From NCBI GenBank assembly GCA_947446645.1, contig CANFHA010000022.1, forward strand, positions 25,193 to 89,192: DNA of 64,000 bases, in the 5' to 3' direction. This DNA is from Chitinophagaceae bacterium (GTDB taxonomy: Bacteria; Bacteroidota; Bacteroidia; Chitinophagales; Chitinophagaceae). Position 1 is the stretch's first letter. Each line of letters starts with the position of its first letter. The notes under the pieces are model-generated. The model saw nothing but the letters and a program-made list of their open reading frames with translations. It did not search any database and was not told the DNA's origin. Below, piece after piece: positions 27,520-36,756 of this stretch. The position numbers and the translations under genes were made by a program.

Positions 27520-27527
27520 CAAAAATA
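27520..27527 (-). promoter_or_regulatory. -7 box of acpP-fabF-rnc
   Basis: The minus strand reads TATTTTTG (TAnnTTTG), 27 bp before the acpP ATG. An upstream TTTG is 15 bp away, slightly short of the usual spacing. Confidence 0.5.
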
Positions 27528-27690
27528 TACTTTTTAGGATAACAAACGGGATTATTTTCTCTAAAGCCATTCTTTTTTTAAAACAGCCCGTTTTCACCCT
27601 TTAATGCAACCATATACTACGCTCATTTACAACACAAAACCCCGGTTTTTATTATTAATAATGGGATACCTTAAAGTAGGTACTAACCCA

Positions 27691-28152
27691 TTATGGAAGA
27701 ACAAAATTGTCCCTGGCCGTATAATCCAGGAATTTTTCCTGGTCTATGGAAAATATTTTCCCGAGCCGCTCACTCAATATAGATACCGTATTTGCCTTCT
27801 GAAGATAAAAATTAGCACCGTTTGCAAAGCATTCCTCGGTAAGGTTGGGCGCTATGTTAGATGAATACATGATCACCGGCAAACTATCGTATTCCCTGTG
27901 CTTGCGTATCTCAGAGATGCACGACACACCATCTTTAAGGGGCATCCTTATATCCAGAAAGAGGATATCGGGTACTTTCTCCTTAAGCAACAGTAGAAGT
28001 TTGTTCCCATTATTCGCATGCCTTAGTTGGTATGGAAATCCAAGTTCGTCAAGTGCGGCTTCAAATATGAGTAGCTCGTCCATATCATCATCGGCCAGCA
28101 TTATGTCCTTTCTTTCAGCACTTATATTCTCAGCAGATGGCGAAGCGTCCAT
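27691..28152 (-). CDS. Single-domain response regulator
   Basis: 153 residues from the ATG at 28150-28152 (a TTG 33 bp upstream is possible). One receiver domain: acidic pocket ADDDMDE (residues 20-26), phosphoacceptor Asp67 in ILFLDIRMPLKDG, switch Ser in MYSSN and Lys119 in FYLQKAN. There is no output domain, only a short C-terminal tail (EKFLDYTARDNFVLP). It probably relays phosphate or acts by protein binding. No kinase is adjacent; the DHp-only sensor is 4 kb away. Confidence 0.9.
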   Translation of the reverse strand: MDASPSAENISAERKDIMLADDDMDELLIFEAALDELGFPYQLRHANNGNKLLLLLKEKVPDILFLDIRMPLKDGVSCISEIRKHREYDSLPVIMYSSNIAPNLTEECFANGANFYLQKANTVSILSERLGKIFSIDQEKFLDYTARDNFVLP

Positions 28153-28185
28153 TTTGTTTATTTTATTCAATACAAACTTAAACAA

Positions 28186-28618
28186 AAATAAATGACAATA
28201 AATTCATTTTTTGTATTTTTTTCTTTGTTTACGGTCAGCATGGGCGCTGGTTATGACAGAATATTTACTTGCAAAAACAGTACCAATCAGTTATACAACC
28301 AGCCAATTCGTTTACTATTATTATATATAATATAAACAATCGCATTTTTCAATAGAACCGATTGTGCCTGTCCCATGCTAAGCACAAGGCCATTACCATC
28401 TCTTCACTAAGCTGATTTTTGCAGATGCGGCAAAGAACGTTGGCATTTCAAATGCTTTCATGGGGTTTGGTATGCATTAAACATCTGGACTTCCCATTAT
28501 TAACAGCTGCCAATGCCTTATTGTGCTCTTCTTAAATCTACTTTATCACAATCCATATAACGTTGAATTCTTAACATAAACTTCATAGAGCACGAATTTT
28601 CGGTAGGGTAAACCAAAA
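28186..28618. other. A+T-rich intergenic region
   Basis: About 430 bp between the divergent receiver gene and the phospholipase-D-like gene. It contains a run of TATATTATATAATATA-like sequence near 28321-28340. I see no gene or RNA. Confidence 0.5.
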
Positions 28619-28626
28619 TACTTTTG
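28619..28626 (+). promoter_or_regulatory. -7 box of the phospholipase-D-like gene
   Basis: TACTTTTG, an exact TAnnTTTG, 31 bp before the ATG at 28658. Confidence 0.5.
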
Positions 28627-28657
28627 CCCAGTGCATTTCTTATTTCAAAAAAGCAAT

Positions 28658-31600
28658 ATGAAAAACCTGTTCTTTGCCGTCCGAGTAGTTTTGTCCCTCC
28701 TTTCGTTTCTAACATTTCTGCCTGGTACTAGCCGGGCGCAAATATTATCATACACTAATGATACAAGCGGTGCACTAAACGTTATAGCTACAAATGCTAC
28801 AGGTAGTGCGCTCAGCCGCTTGAATAGCGCAACGAAGCCGGGCACACCTTGCAATACAGGGTTTTCCGTTACGTCCTTTTCTACCGGCAGTATTTATTCT
28901 GCTGTCTTGCCGTGCATAGAAACATCAGTTAGCGCAAACACAGGATATGCGCTGCAGGTAACAGGTTTTAGTATTGATATGCGCAGGTCAGCAGCGGGCC
29001 CGGCCAGCGTACGCTTTGCTTATAGCATAGACGGAGGCTCAACCTGGGCTGACCAAGGTTTGGATCAGTCTCCGAATAATGCAGGCTGTGGCATCACTAC
29101 TACGGCCACTTGGGCAACATCACTGACTGTTACGGCCCCGGCACAGCTAAAATTCAGAGTTTATGGTTTCAACGCGGGAAGTATTTCGGGCAACTTTCAG
29201 GCACTGAACCTGCAAATAAACGGCAGTGTAACGGGAGCCAGCTCATCATGCGGTGTGCCAACCGGGCTTATTGCATCAGCAATTACCTCCACATCGGCTA
29301 CACTCAGCTGGGCTCCTGTAGCGGGCGCGTCAGGCTATGCCATCCAATACCGTCCTATAGGTACTGCCACGTGGAGCACTACTTCTTCGGGTAGCACATC
29401 TGTGGCTATCACTGGGTTGCTGCCTGCTACAAGCTATGAATTTGAAGTGGAGGCAATGTGTGGTAGTGGCGCCAGCGGATTCAGCGGCTCAGGCGCATTC
29501 ACAACAACACTCGGAACTACTTCAGGGTCGTCAGGCAAGATGGCTATCTACTTTAACATGCCAGTGGATAACACCGTTTCTGCCGGGGTAGATGCAGTGT
29601 ACCTGCCCAGCCATATGGCAGATACGCTTGTAGCCTACATAAACCGTGCGAAATACTCTATAGACATTGCGCAATACGACTACAACCAAAGCGGCAGCTA
29701 CGCCAATATAGCTACCGCTATAAACGCAGCCTATGCTGCCGGCAAAAAGGTGCGCTGGATATATGATGGCAGCCAATCGAATACTGGCCTGGCACTGCTG
29801 AACTCCGGTATCCATACCCTTGGCAGCCCCACCACAACTTCCTATGGCATCATGCACAACAAATTTGTCATCATTGACGCCAGCTCCTCCAACCCTAACG
29901 ATGCAATACTGTGCACCGGCTCAGAGGATTGGGGTGTAACCCAATTCAACTTGGCCCCAAACAATATATTGTTCATACAAGACTCTGCGCTGGCCCACGC
30001 CTACACTAATGAGTTTAATATGATGTGGGGGGATACCGGAATTGCGCCAAACAGCTCATTGTCAAAATTCGGGCCCGATAAAACAGATCTGGGGGCGCAC
30101 CTGTTCAACATAGGTGGCAAAACCGTTGAGCTATACTTCAGTCCATCAGACCATACCGACACGCATATACAATCAACAATAAATTCCGCAAATACCGACC
30201 TGTACTTCGGTGTGTATGCCTTCACGGTAGCGGCAGATGCAAATGCTATTGCTGCAAGGCAATCAGCAGGTGTGTATGTCACCGGCATCGTAGACCAATA
30301 TAGCAACACCAGTGCCGCATACCCCATACTTACAGGGGCTCTCGGCACCAACATGAAGACATATGCAGGCAGCGGCGCAGTGGTGTATCATAATAAGATG
30401 CTGATCGTAGACCCTTCGGATAACTGCTCTGACCCCATGGTACTCACGGGATCACACAACTGGACAAACTCGGCAAATACAAAGAACGACGAGAATACCC
30501 TCATCATTCATGACGATACCATTGCCAATATCTACTACCAGTCCTACAAGGCCAACTTTACATCACTCGGCGGGACAATGACCACTATACCAAACTGTAC
30601 CATAGCAACCTGCGGAAATACAACGGCGCTTACACCCACCTCCGTCACCTCATCTTCTGCATTGCTAAACTGGGTATCCGTACCTGGCGCCGTAAGCTAC
30701 AATGTACAATACAGGGCCACCGGAAGTGCCACCTGGAGTTCCACTTCATCTTCTACCACTTCGGTAACTGTAACAGGGCTTACTCCTGCCACCACCTACG
30801 AATACGAGGTGGAGACCGTTTGCGCATCCGGAACCAGCAGCTACAGCAGCCCTATAGATTTCACCACGTTGGCATTGCCCTGCAGTGTGCCTGCGGGCCT
30901 CTCTGCTACTGGCGTAACGTCAAACTCAGCTACAATCAGCTGGACCGCTGTATCTGGCGCAGTGAGTTACAATATTGAATATCGTATACTCGGAGCAGGC
31001 AGCTGGCTTTCTGCCACTTCTGCTGTTAGTTCTTTCACGCTTTCGGGGTTAGCCTCGGGCTCGGGCTATGAGTTTGCCGTAGAAGTGGTGTGTGCCACTG
31101 GCACCAGCGGCTACAGCCTGCCAGATACTTTTACTACTGCTACTGTAACCTGTGCGCTAACGGCAGGGCTTGCAATAACTGTAATGTCGCCGGGAAGTGT
31201 AGTGCTCAACTGGACAGCGGTGCCGGGTGCTGCCAGCTACAGTATAGAATACCAGAAGGTAGGCACTCCGGGTTGGCTGTACACCACATCTACCACTACA
31301 TCAAAACTCATTGTAGGGCTGACCCCGGCAACCACTTATCAGTTCCAGGTGCAAACAATTTGCTCCACGGCTGACTCCAGTGGATATGCTGCGTCGGCTA
31401 TAGCCACAACTATGCCTTTTACTACACTTGCAGGGGAGCTGAGCGATGCTGCGGCTAGTCTTAGCATCAGCCCCAATCCCACAGCCGGTGATGTTACTGC
31501 AAGCTATAGCTTGACAACAGCAACCAATATATGCATTGAGGTTTACGACCTGGTTGGACGCCTTATTGGCCAGGCATATACTATAGAGCAACAGGCAGAA

Positions 31601-31702
31601 GGCAGCCACCAATATAAATTCACATTGCCGGATCAAGGCATATATTTTGTAAAGCTCAAAGCAGGCGGAGTGTCTGTTACGAAAAAAGTAGTGAGATTTT
31701 AA
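28658..31702 (+). CDS. T9SS-exported phospholipase D-like protein with fibronectin III repeats
   Basis: 1014 residues from the ATG at 28658. Signal peptide ~1-27 (ending SRAQ). A beta domain (~30-190) is followed by FN3 domain 1 (~195-285). A PLD catalytic unit (~290-640) carries two HKD-type motifs: His400 in MHNKFVIID and His578 in YHNKMLIVD, each followed by TGSxxW. FN3 domains 2, 3 and 4 follow (~655-930), and a T9SS type A sorting domain (SISPNPTAGDV, VYDLVGRLI, GIYFVKL) ends it. It may hydrolyse phosphodiesters (lipid or nucleic acid) outside the cell. FN3 modules probably bind a surface or polymer. Confidence 0.88.
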   Translation: MKNLFFAVRVVLSLLSFLTFLPGTSRAQILSYTNDTSGALNVIATNATGSALSRLNSATKPGTPCNTGFSVTSFSTGSIYSAVLPCIETSVSANTGYALQVTGFSIDMRRSAAGPASVRFAYSIDGGSTWADQGLDQSPNNAGCGITTTATWATSLTVTAPAQLKFRVYGFNAGSISGNFQALNLQINGSVTGASSSCGVPTGLIASAITSTSATLSWAPVAGASGYAIQYRPIGTATWSTTSSGSTSVAITGLLPATSYEFEVEAMCGSGASGFSGSGAFTTTLGTTSGSSGKMAIYFNMPVDNTVSAGVDAVYLPSHMADTLVAYINRAKYSIDIAQYDYNQSGSYANIATAINAAYAAGKKVRWIYDGSQSNTGLALLNSGIHTLGSPTTTSYGIMHNKFVIIDASSSNPNDAILCTGSEDWGVTQFNLAPNNILFIQDSALAHAYTNEFNMMWGDTGIAPNSSLSKFGPDKTDLGAHLFNIGGKTVELYFSPSDHTDTHIQSTINSANTDLYFGVYAFTVAADANAIAARQSAGVYVTGIVDQYSNTSAAYPILTGALGTNMKTYAGSGAVVYHNKMLIVDPSDNCSDPMVLTGSHNWTNSANTKNDENTLIIHDDTIANIYYQSYKANFTSLGGTMTTIPNCTIATCGNTTALTPTSVTSSSALLNWVSVPGAVSYNVQYRATGSATWSSTSSSTTSVTVTGLTPATTYEYEVETVCASGTSSYSSPIDFTTLALPCSVPAGLSATGVTSNSATISWTAVSGAVSYNIEYRILGAGSWLSATSAVSSFTLSGLASGSGYEFAVEVVCATGTSGYSLPDTFTTATVTCALTAGLAITVMSPGSVVLNWTAVPGAASYSIEYQKVGTPGWLYTTSTTTSKLIVGLTPATTYQFQVQTICSTADSSGYAASAIATTMPFTTLAGELSDAAASLSISPNPTAGDVTASYSLTTATNICIEVYDLVGRLIGQAYTIEQQAEGSHQYKFTLPDQGIYFVKLKAGGVSVTKKVVRF

Positions 31703-31850
31703 GCCGTACAGATTTGACCAGATCAGCGACGCTGCAGCATAGTCATATGCCGGGCGCCCTCATGCATTTATAATCTCAACAAACGATATATTTCACCTGC
31801 CGATAGATCGGCACTGCAATTCAACCGCCACCATCTTCCAAAACATATTC

Positions 31851-31858
31851 TACATTTG
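31851..31858 (+). promoter_or_regulatory. -7 box of the DoxX-like gene
   Basis: TACATTTG, an exact TAnnTTTG, 21 bp before the ATG at 31880. Confidence 0.5.
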
Positions 31859-31879
31859 AGCACTAAAAATTAAAACACC

Positions 31880-32245
31880 ATGGAAGTAGCGCTTTGGATC
31901 GCACAGGGTCTGTTGGGGCTGATCTTTATAATCACAGGCAGCTTCAAATTTTTCCAATCAAGGGAAAAGATCATTGCCAGCGGTGGTACCTGGGCCGAAG
32001 ACTTTAATCCACGCATCATTAAATTGATCGCTGGTGCAGAGCTGATCAGTGGTCTCTGGGTGATAGTTCCCCGTTTGCTCGGGCACGGCCTCAATCTGGC
32101 TTTTGCAGGTGCAGCTGTTATTGCAGTTATTATGACGGGTTCTATATTCATCCATATCAGGCGTAAGGAATTAAAGCACGCGAGTATAAACGTTGTCTTC
32201 CTGCTTATTGCCCTTTTTGTCGTTTCCGCTTGCTGGCCTTTCTAG
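31880..32245 (+). CDS. DoxX-like small membrane protein
   Basis: 121 residues with four hydrophobic segments. The pattern ALWIAQGLLGLIFIITGSFK and LIAGAELISGLWVIVPRLLG is that of the DoxX-like family, small membrane proteins sometimes tied to redox stress. It is alone on the plus strand, with its own -7 box. Specific function unknown. Confidence 0.8.
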   Translation: MEVALWIAQGLLGLIFIITGSFKFFQSREKIIASGGTWAEDFNPRIIKLIAGAELISGLWVIVPRLLGHGLNLAFAGAAVIAVIMTGSIFIHIRRKELKHASINVVFLLIALFVVSACWPF

Positions 32246-32346
32246 TATTCAGCCCCCTGGGGCATCAGGCACACATTAAAATGTAAATGGAGTAGACATC
32301 GAAAAGACAAAATCTTTAACCTGAGCGTCGGCATTTCTTTCGCAGC

Positions 32347-32847
32347 CTACTTGTTAAAATAATCTGGCGGAAAAAATTCTTGCCCATATTTATCTGCCAG
32401 CTGTTTCATTTGCGCCTGCATTTCGGGTGTAGGTGGTGATGGCGGTGGCGGCATAGTGCCGGGCGCCAGTGGCTTGCCTATTTCCCTGAACATATCATCC
32501 ATGCCCGCAGGCGATACAATACATAGCAGGTGAGCTTCTTCGCCCGTTTCGTTTTTAAAATTATGTATAGCGCCTCCAAATGGTATGTTTATAAACGCAC
32601 CCTTACGCGCTGTGTAAGTTTGCGTTTCAGACCTTACCACTACCTCTCCGTCCAGCACATAAAACGACTCCTGTATATCCTTGTGGGCATGTGGCGGCGG
32701 GCCACCGTCGGGTGGCACCACCATATCTATTATAGCGCAGGCACCCTTCGTCTGGCTACCTTCCAGTAGTATAAGATAGGCACCGCCAGCTATGGCAATT
32801 GCTTCTCCGGCACCCGGATCTATAGTTATCAATTTGTCTGGTCTCAT
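32347..32847 (-). CDS. Cupin-domain protein
   Basis: 166 residues, one cupin barrel. Motif 1 is GPPPHAHKDIQESFYVLDGE with the metal-binding His, His, Glu; motif 2 is INIPFGGAIHNFKNET. The C-terminus is Pro/Met/Gln-rich. Cytoplasmic, monocistronic. It may be a dioxygenase or a sugar/metal-binding protein; substrate not readable. Confidence 0.85.
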   Translation of the reverse strand: MRPDKLITIDPGAGEAIAIAGGAYLILLEGSQTKGACAIIDMVVPPDGGPPPHAHKDIQESFYVLDGEVVVRSETQTYTARKGAFINIPFGGAIHNFKNETGEEAHLLCIVSPAGMDDMFREIGKPLAPGTMPPPPSPPTPEMQAQMKQLADKYGQEFFPPDYFNK

Positions 32848-32928
32848 AAATACAGCATTTTTAGCTCGTCCTAATTTAGGATAAAAATTTCTCCCCTTAA
32901 GCCAAATCTCATTTCGTTAAGCAAAAAA

Positions 32929-32998
32929 ATCCCGAAGGGATGGCATTACCATAGCAACTGGTATTGCATAACGTGTTTAAACTCCAAAGGAGTGGCAT
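32929..32998. repeat. Twin mini-hairpin repeat
   Basis: ATCCCGAAGGGATGGCAT (32929-32946) and CTCCAAAGGAGTGGCAT (32982-32998) share the layout: four-base stem, GAA/AAA loop, then TGGCAT. They lie about 50 bp apart with a TACCA/TGGTA pair between. It looks like an interspersed non-coding repeat. Confidence 0.5.
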
Positions 32999-33139
32999 AT
33001 TGCACGCGCACACATATCCTTAACAAAATGAAATTGCGCACTAGCCTTTCGGCAAGCATAAACATCGTCAAATCCCAACATCATTTGCGGATAGCCTACA
33101 TTGTGCCGGGAATTGTCCCAAACACGACCCGTCCACACA

Positions 33140-33664
33140 TTGAGCACACAACCACTACTAATAGAAAAGCTGGCGACCCGCCGGCTCACACTTATTCCCT
33201 ATACCATTCCTCTATGCGAGGCAATACTCAAGGATGACTTCAGCGCCTTATACAAACTTGGATTGAAAAAAGGCCGCAGCTGGCCCGATGCCGATGTTAT
33301 AGACACACTACCCCGCATAATCAATAACCTCTCCAAAGTGCCCGCCCCTACCGGCTTTGAATCCTGGATGATCATAAAGAGTGATACCCTGGAGATCATT
33401 GGCGATGCCGGGTTCAAAGGGCTTGACCTCCATACGGGGATCATAGATCTCGGGTATGGAATCATAAAGGAAGAAAGAAAAAAGGGTTACGCCTATGAAG
33501 CTGTTGACGCGCTGATAACATGGGCATTCTCTGCTGAATTTATCACAGAAATAACCGCCAGTTGTTTAGTGAAAAATACCGCATCTATTAATCTGCTGAG
33601 AAAGGCGAATTTTGTAGAAACAAAATTCGATGATGAGCTGGTGAGTTGGTCGTTGAGTAAATAA
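33140..33664 (+). CDS. RimJ/RimL-type GNAT acetyltransferase (start uncertain)
   Basis: About 174 residues. LIEKLATRRLTLIPYTIPLC is the classic start of this family; SWMIIKSDTLEIIGDAGFKG, DLGYGIIKEERKKGYAYEAV (acetyl-CoA loop) and KNTASINLLRKANFVE follow in order. There is no ATG near the proper start; TTG codons at 33140 and 33101 are the only candidates, and the region upstream is repeat-like non-coding DNA. The native 5' end may have been lost or may use TTG. Confidence 0.75.
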   Translation: MSTQPLLIEKLATRRLTLIPYTIPLCEAILKDDFSALYKLGLKKGRSWPDADVIDTLPRIINNLSKVPAPTGFESWMIIKSDTLEIIGDAGFKGLDLHTGIIDLGYGIIKEERKKGYAYEAVDALITWAFSAEFITEITASCLVKNTASINLLRKANFVETKFDDELVSWSLSK

Positions 33665-33695
33665 TTTCAGCTGAACACCCTTAAACCTTCACAGT

Positions 33696-34226
33696 TCAAG
33701 ACACGCCCTCACTCATCAGTTGTTTCATTGTGTTCCCATGTCGTGTGGTGTGGTAGTGCGTGAAATAAAGAAATTCCCTGCACGTAAGCATACCGATTAC
33801 CGGGTGAGGTACCTGGTAAGCATCCAGTTCCTGCTCAGTAAACAAAGACGCACGTATTAGCAAGAGGTTGTTGATCGCTTTCAGTTTATCAGCCAGTTCC
33901 CGTTTCAATTCCGTCATCGCCCCCGGTGTATAATCCGGCAGGCCCGGCCCCACTGCGCCAATCTTCTCGAGGTACAGCGCAACAAGCGTATCGTAGGAGC
34001 GCGAGTCTCGGTTGCTTGCACCCCATTTTTCAGCTATGGTTTCAGGCTTCCCAAACAGGCCTGCAAGCGGCCGCACAGCAAGGAATAAATGTTCCGCGTG
34101 CTCAGCGGCACACCATTTATTGGTCACGGGCCTTTTAAAGAATTCATGTTCCGGGAAAAGCTGAATGGTCTTTTCAACGTCCGAAAAAACCACATGCAGC
34201 TTTTCAATAATTTTCTTTTGTGTCAT
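33696..34226 (-). CDS. DinB-family protein
   Basis: 176 residues. Four-helix bundle with the likely metal ligands in WCAAEHAEHLFL and FTHYHTTRHGNTM, the DinB/YfiT-like arrangement of three His. Members include thiol transferases using bacillithiol and many of unknown role. Cytoplasmic. It lies 58 bp downstream of a Crp/Fnr gene on the same strand and may be cotranscribed. Confidence 0.8.
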   Translation of the reverse strand: MTQKKIIEKLHVVFSDVEKTIQLFPEHEFFKRPVTNKWCAAEHAEHLFLAVRPLAGLFGKPETIAEKWGASNRDSRSYDTLVALYLEKIGAVGPGLPDYTPGAMTELKRELADKLKAINNLLLIRASLFTEQELDAYQVPHPVIGMLTCREFLYFTHYHTTRHGNTMKQLMSEGVS

Positions 34227-34284
34227 AACCTGTGCGTTTATTTACCGCACAAAATTCCAGAATCGGGCGCTGCAGGAAATTAAC

Positions 34285-34881
34285 TTAGGTTACATTCTTC
34301 TTTGGCTTAGACAATCTTTTTCTCAACCGGCTAAGGCTTTCCCGCTCTATACCCAGGTAAGAGGCTATATGGTAAAGCGGCACCTGCTCAAACACCCTTG
34401 GGTAGGTGCGCACCAGGTTCAGGTATCTTTCTTCAGCACTATAAAACAGCAGACTCTCCGTGCGCTTTTCTGAAATGATATAGCTCCTTTCAGCTATCAG
34501 CCTCCCGAATTTATTCCACAAGTGCGAATGCTCATACGCATGCTGCAAAGTAGGGTACGCCACGGTTATCACTTCGCAGTCTGTCAACGCCCGTATAAAG
34601 TAGCGGCCCGGCTGTTGCAGCAGCAGGCTTTGGTAAGCGGTCATAAAGTCATGCTCAAAAAAGAACATCGTATTTATCTCCTTTCCTTCCGGCGACAAAT
34701 AGTACATTCTAAGAACACCTTTATTCACAAATGCTATTTCACGGCAGATGTCGCCTTCCTTCAAAAAGTATTCTTTTGCCTTAAGGTGCCTGAATTCCTT
34801 TTCTGAAGCGAAAAAAGCATCACACTCTTCTTCCGGCATCGGCAATATCTTTAAAACCCTCGCTCTGAATTTGCTAAACAT
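34285..34881 (-). CDS. Crp/Fnr-family regulator
   Basis: 198 residues. An N-terminal cyclic-nucleotide-binding-like beta roll (FLKEGDICREIAFVNKGVLR, MFFFEHDFMTAYQSLL) and a C-terminal helix-turn-helix (YHIASYLGIERESLSRLRKR). The cAMP-contact Arg-Ser pair of Crp is not evident, so the ligand is unknown. It is divergent from a second Crp/Fnr gene across ~140 bp, and is followed by the DinB gene. Confidence 0.88.
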   Translation of the reverse strand: MFSKFRARVLKILPMPEEECDAFFASEKEFRHLKAKEYFLKEGDICREIAFVNKGVLRMYYLSPEGKEINTMFFFEHDFMTAYQSLLLQQPGRYFIRALTDCEVITVAYPTLQHAYEHSHLWNKFGRLIAERSYIISEKRTESLLFYSAEERYLNLVRTYPRVFEQVPLYHIASYLGIERESLSRLRKRLSKPKKNVT

Positions 34882-35021
34882 ATACTTGCGTTAACACTGC
34901 AAAAATATCATTATTGCCAGTTCTTTTCATTCGCTATCGCTAATACATAGCAGTATCCTCGGTTCCCACCACCTCACATTTTATCTGCACGGTATCCGTT
35001 TTTTTCTGTTACTTGCCATAT

Positions 35022-35597
35022 ATGTTTACGGGGTTATTCAGTTACATAGACCAGATCATTCCTTTCACTGCCGCAGAAAAAGCGATACTGGAGAGTGCCT
35101 TTACATTCCGGCAGGTACCGAAAAAATTTAAGTTGTCGGAGGAAGGGAAAATTGCCCGCGAAATGTATTTCGTAGTTAAGGGTTTGGTGCGCCTGTACTA
35201 CACTAAAGATGGCGGGGAAATTACCGGCTTTATCTTCAAGGAGAATCTCTTTGCAAGCAGCTACGATAGTTTCTTACGGCAGACCCCGGGCATCCAGACA
35301 TTGGAGACACTAGAAGACTGCGACCTGCTGGTTATAAGTCATAACGGGCTCAATGAGCTTTATGAGCGGCTACCCAAAATGCAGGTACTAGCCCGCAAGG
35401 TAGCCGAGCTGCGTTTTATAAATGTACAACTGATCTTATCGTCTTTCATCCTCGATAGCCCTGAGGAACGATACCGGAAATTTGAAGCGCAACACGGCGA
35501 TCTGTTGTTGCGCGTTCCGCATCACTTAATAGCCTCCTACCTTGGTATAACACCGGTATCCATGAGCCGCATACGCAAGCGGAACACCTCGAAATAG
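35022..35597 (+). CDS. Crp/Fnr-family regulator
   Basis: 191 residues from the ATG at 35022 (a TTG three codons upstream is possible). Same two-domain layout as the divergent neighbour: FKLSEEGKIAREMYFVVKGL and FIFKENLFASSYDSFLRQTP in the sensor roll, and HLIASYLGITPVSMSRIRKR in the helix-turn-helix. The two proteins are related but clearly diverged. The SRPBCC gene follows about 80 bp later. Confidence 0.88.
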   Translation: MFTGLFSYIDQIIPFTAAEKAILESAFTFRQVPKKFKLSEEGKIAREMYFVVKGLVRLYYTKDGGEITGFIFKENLFASSYDSFLRQTPGIQTLETLEDCDLLVISHNGLNELYERLPKMQVLARKVAELRFINVQLILSSFILDSPEERYRKFEAQHGDLLLRVPHHLIASYLGITPVSMSRIRKRNTSK

Positions 35598-35646
35598 CTG
35601 ATTCCATTTCTTTACAATTGTTAATGTCCACACTCCTGACCTGTTC

Positions 35647-35654
35647 TATTTTTG
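35647..35654 (+). promoter_or_regulatory. -7 box of the SRPBCC gene
   Basis: TATTTTTG, an exact TAnnTTTG, 21 bp before the ATG at 35676. Confidence 0.45.
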
Positions 35655-35675
35655 CATAGTAAAAAACAAACAGCC

Positions 35676-36110
35676 ATGAAAAAACAGATCAGGACAGAGA
35701 TCATAATAAATGCAGGAAGTGACCGTGTGTGGCAGGTGCTGACCAACTTTAGCGGCTATACCATCTGGAACCCATTTATCATCGAATCGCTGGGTAAGGC
35801 AGTCGCAGGCACACGGCTGAAGAATACAATGCTGAACAACGGCAAGAAGATGGTCTTTAAACCCGTTATTACGCGCTGCGAACCAAACACCTGTTTCGAA
35901 TGGCTTGGCAGCCTTTGGGTAAAGGGTCTCTTCGATGGTCGTCACTCGTTTCAAATAGAGCCCATTAGCGCACAACAGGTAAAGCTCATCCAGAGCGAAG
36001 AATTCTCGGGCCTGCTCAGCGGCCCCATTCTAAACAAGATCGGTAATGACACCCGCAATAACTTCATAAAAATGAACCAGGCCCTGAAGCAGGTAGCAGA
36101 GCAGGGATAG
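35676..36110 (+). CDS. SRPBCC-domain protein
   Basis: 144 residues from the ATG at 35676. A START/Bet v1-like helix-grip fold: IRTEIIINAGSDRVWQVLTN, FSGYTIWNPFI, FEWLGSLWVKGLFDGRHSFQ and a long C-terminal helix. Such proteins bind hydrophobic ligands in the cytoplasm. No catalytic residues can be assigned. Confidence 0.82.
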   Translation: MKKQIRTEIIINAGSDRVWQVLTNFSGYTIWNPFIIESLGKAVAGTRLKNTMLNNGKKMVFKPVITRCEPNTCFEWLGSLWVKGLFDGRHSFQIEPISAQQVKLIQSEEFSGLLSGPILNKIGNDTRNNFIKMNQALKQVAEQG

Positions 36111-36132
36111 ATAGCCTGGAAGGTCTTAAAAT

Positions 36133-36618
36133 TTACTTATCCTGCAGCGATTTCCAGAAGACAATTTTATCTTCGCCTTCTGCATAATATTCGGCAATTG
36201 TAGCTTCCACCCGGTATCCGTTTTGTGTATAAAATGCTCGCGTCCTCTCAAAATCGGGCAACCCGGAAGTTTCTACCAGCAGGATACGCACACCACCGCT
36301 TTTTAGAAAACGTTCAATGTAGGCAGTTAATTCCCGGCCTATGCCACGGCCGTGAAGATCGCTGTGCACTGCTATAAGCAGTAGATTAAAAGTACCGTTT
36401 GTCATCCGCTCAGGGGCAAAATAGGCAACGGCTACCAGCACGTTGTCCAGCTCACAAGTGAGCCAAAATTCAGTCTTTTCCGTTTGTTGAAAGAAGGGCT
36501 GCACCATCTCATCCAGCAATTCAGACGGGAACAGCGCGGTAGAGTCAATTATATTTTTCAGGCCGGGCAGGTCACCCGGTACCACCTCCCTGATCTTTAT
36601 TGCGTCAGTCGTTATCAT
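36133..36618 (-). CDS. GNAT-family N-acetyltransferase
   Basis: 161 residues from the ATG at 36616-36618 (MITTDAIKIREVVPGDLPGL); an upstream in-frame ATG at 36675 would add 19 unrelated residues. The acetyl-CoA loop is LIAVHSDLHGRGIGRELTAY, and VETSGLPDFERTRAFYTQNG follows. Acceptor unknown. Confidence 0.85.
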   Translation of the reverse strand: MITTDAIKIREVVPGDLPGLKNIIDSTALFPSELLDEMVQPFFQQTEKTEFWLTCELDNVLVAVAYFAPERMTNGTFNLLLIAVHSDLHGRGIGRELTAYIERFLKSGGVRILLVETSGLPDFERTRAFYTQNGYRVEATIAEYYAEGEDKIVFWKSLQDK

Positions 36619-36756
36619 TGGTTCTAAAGATACATTGTCCAAAGCTAAAATTATACGCACAGCTTCCGCTGCCATAGTGTACTATAAGATAAAAATGGCC
36701 GCTGGCTTACCATCCTGGCTGAGGCTGATCATTGGTAGCTATGCCTGGTCTCTCAA

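Noticed and set aside
32977..33189. 70-codon minus-strand ORF over the mini-hairpin region
   Set aside because: It spans repeat-like non-coding DNA and has no recognisable domain.
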